From Bugula neritina (lineage: Eukaryota > Bryozoa > Gymnolaemata > Cheilostomatida > Bugulidae): 64,000 nt of DNA. Below the pieces are notes generated by a model. It made no database searches. It saw nothing but the letters and a program-made list of their open reading frames with translations, and was not told where the DNA came from. Below, one piece after another: positions 61,701 through 64,000 of the stretch. Location: contig CAXIUT010000230.1 of the NCBI GenBank assembly GCA_964035545.1, positions 744,001-808,000 on the forward strand, given 5' to 3'. Both the position numbers and the translations under genes were made by a program. The first letter of the stretch is position 1. The number at the start of each line of letters is the position of its first letter.

Positions 61701-64000
61701 AACATACTGAAACATACCGCAACATACTGAAATACACTGTGACACACTGAAATACACTACAACATACTGCAACATACTAAAATACACTGGAACATACTGC
61801 AACATACTGCAACATACTGAATTACACTGGAACTTATTGATATACACTGCAACACATTGAAATATACTGCAACATACTGAAACATACTGCAACATACTGA
61901 AATACACTGCAACACACTGAAGTATACTGTAATACACTGAAATGTAATGCAACATACTGAATTATACTGCAAAATAGTGCAACATACTGAAATACACTGT
62001 GACACACTGAAAAACACTGAAACATAATGCAACATACTGCAACATACTGAAATACACTGTAACATATCGGAATACACTGCAACATACTGCAACATACTGC
62101 AACATACTGAAATACACCGTAACATATCGAAATACACTGCAACATACTGCAACATACTGAAATGCACCGGAACATAATGGAATACCCTGCAACACATTGA
62201 TATATACTGCAACAGACTGAAACATAAGGTAACACAATGAAGTATACTGCGACACATTAAAATATACTGCAACATACTGAAATATACTGCAACATACTGA
62301 AATGTAATGTAATATACAGAAATGTACTGTAACATACTGAAATATACTGTAACAGACTGAAATATACTCTAACATACCGAAATACACTGTAACATACTGA
62401 AATATACTGCAACATACTGCAACATACTGAATTACACTTGAACATAATGAAATACACTGCAACACATTGAAATATACTGCAACATATCGAAATGAATGGT
62501 AAACTAGTGTAATATACTGTAACATAATGAAACATACCGGAACATACTGCTACGTATTAAAGCATAGTGTAACACACTGAAATATACGGCAACATACCGA
62601 AATATACTGCAACACGTTGAAAAATACTGCAACATACTGAAATATACTGCAACATATTGAACTACACTGCTACACTCTGAAATATACTGCAACACACTGA
62701 AACATACGGCAACATACTGAAATAAACTGCGACACGTTGAAAATTACTGCAACATACTGAAATATACTGCGACGCCTTAAAATATTCTGCAACATACTGA
62801 AATAGACTGCGACACCTTGAAAAATACTGCAACATACGAAATATACTGCAAGTGGTGCAACATACTGAAATACAATGTGACACACTGAAATACACTGCAA
62901 CATACTGCAACATACTGCAACATACTGAAATATTGTGCGACACATTGAAATATACTGCAACATATTGAAATATACTGTAACATACTGCAACATACTAAAA
63001 TACACTGCAGCATACTGGAATACATTGCAACACATTAAAATATACTGCGACATACTGAAACATACTGCAACATACTGAAATACACTATAACATATTGAAA
63101 TATACTGCAACATACTGAATTACACTCTAAGATGCTGAAATATGCTGTAGCATACTGAAATACACTGCAACACACCGAAGTGTACTGAAATACACTGCAA
63201 CATACTGCAAGATACCGCAACCTACTGAAATACACTGTAACATATTGAAATACACTGCATCATACTGCAACATACTGAATTACACTGGAACATATTGATA
63301 TACACTGCAACACATTGAAATATAATGCAACACACTGAAACATACGGCAATATACCGAAATATACTGCGACACCTTGAAAAATACTGCAACATACGAAAT
63401 ATACTGCAAGTGGTGCAACATACTGAAGTACAATGTGACACACTGGAATACACTGCAACATACTGCAACATACTGCAACATACTGAAATACACTGTAACA
63501 TATTGAAATACACTGCATCATATTGCAACATACTGAAAAACACTGGAACATATTGATATACAATGCAACTCATTGAAATATAATGCAACACACTGCAACA
63601 TACGGCAGCATACCGAAATATACTGCGACACCTTGAAAAATACTGCAACATACTGAAATATACTGCAAGTGGTGCAACATACTGAAATACACTGTGACAT
63701 ACTGAAACACACTGCAACATACTGCAAGATATTGCAACGTACGGAAATACAGTGTAACTTATTGAATTACACTGCATCATACTGCAACATACTGAGATAC
63801 ACCCGAACATATTGATATACACTGCAACACATTGAAATATACTGCAACACACTGAACCATATGGCAACATACCGAAATTTACTGCGACACACTAAAAAAT
63901 ACTGCAACATACGAATTATACTTCAAGTGGTGCAACATACTGAAATACATTGTGACACACTGAAATACACTGCAACATACTGCAACATACTGCAACATAC
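58733..64000 (+). repeat. Type C region to the right edge
   Basis: Marker at 58733. 61757-63118 and then about 63222-64000 match 55969-57330 and 58094-58870 (offsets 5788 and 5128). A 40-bp duplication (ATTACACTCTAACATACTG series) is visible at about 59080-59150. The last marker is at 63861. The array runs off the window in the middle of a unit; no other feature is seen. Confidence 0.72.

Larger units (their letters stand above)
1131..64000 (+). repeat. 10/20-bp satellite array with higher-order structure
   Basis: About 62.9 kb of uninterrupted tandem repeat. The 10-mers ACTGAAATAC and ACTGCAACAT, with point variants, form a 20-bp dimer. Register is kept over long stretches and shifts by one base mainly at two recurring 9-bp variants: the GCAAGTGGT monomer, and a monomer lacking its last T in CATACGAAATATACT. 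Orientation never reverses. The consensus holds 9 A, 5 C, 4 T and 2 G per 20 bp. No unique sequence longer than a few monomers interrupts it, and I see no gene in it. Protein-like minus-strand frames result from a stop-free consensus. The array continues past the right end of the window. Confidence 0.97.

Noticed and set aside
1131-64000. CRISPR-like repeat array
   Set aside because: There are no unique spacers between conserved repeats; everything is tandem satellite. The LINE next to it is animal-like and no cas gene is present.
1131-64000. Telomeric repeat
   Set aside because: The minus strand is G/T-rich, but Gs are single. There is no TTAGGG-, TTAGG- or TG(1-3)-type run and the 10-mers vary widely.

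Overview
The window is almost entirely one eukaryotic satellite DNA. A single 983-bp retrotransposon fragment at 148-1130 is the only recognisable gene-derived sequence. Everything else (1-147 and 1131-64000) is a tandem array with a 10-bp fundamental period. Two 10-mers alternate, ACTGAAATAC and ACTGCAACAT, giving a 20-bp dimer. All copies lie in one orientation, the consensus is about 35% G+C, and the + strand is rich in A and C. I see no host protein gene, tRNA, rRNA, CRISPR array, promoter or origin. The retrotransposon is a 5'-truncated non-LTR (LINE) element whose reverse transcriptase C-terminus resembles the CR1/jockey group, so the source is probably an animal, most likely an invertebrate. 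The species cannot be told from the sequence. A heterochromatic (pericentromeric or subtelomeric) location is a reasonable guess but is not shown.

Layout. 1-147: satellite. 148-1130: LINE remnant with an open RT tail (147-956), a 3' UTR with a strong hairpin (1007-1045), an AATAAA and a (CAAA)5 tail. 1131-5534: older, more varied satellite. 5535 to about 9300: a mosaic copy of three pieces of the first 5.3 kb; it holds the uninterrupted version of the LINE insertion site (junction 5681/5682). About 9080-64000: a higher-order repeat (HOR) array with a full unit of about 3.7-4.0 kb. Unit starts can be followed with a marker block (CCATATGGCAACATAC...) whose ATG falls at 12818, 16765, 20622, 24609, 26872, 30571, 32834, 35506, 36673, 39602, 45538, 49407, 53355, 54182 (variant), 58733 and 63861.

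The HORs fall into interspersed subtypes. Type A (9.1-12.8, 36.7-39.6 and the second half of 45.5-49.4 kb) has an A6 run at a diagnostic site. Type B (three units at 12.8-24.6, then 39.6-45.5 and 49.4-53.4 kb) has A7 there. A shuffled type C fills 24.6-36.7 and 53.4-64.0 kb. Later rearrangements are superimposed: a near-perfect 5962-bp tandem duplication (about 23383-29344 and 29345-35306), a 1.8-kb duplication at offset 1978 (39708-41510 and 41686-43488), and small expansions of 90, 110, 120, 299 and 300 bp.

The sequence therefore records satellite evolution: slippage in 10-bp steps, unequal exchange of kilobase blocks (several breakpoints lie at a CAAGTGGTG variant), local homogenisation, and one recent LINE insertion. 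Long reading frames on the minus strand are a by-product of the repeat: its consensus has no stop triplet in any frame on that strand. I do not annotate them as genes. HOR and duplication boundaries were found by eye and should be read as accurate to tens of bases unless stated otherwise.
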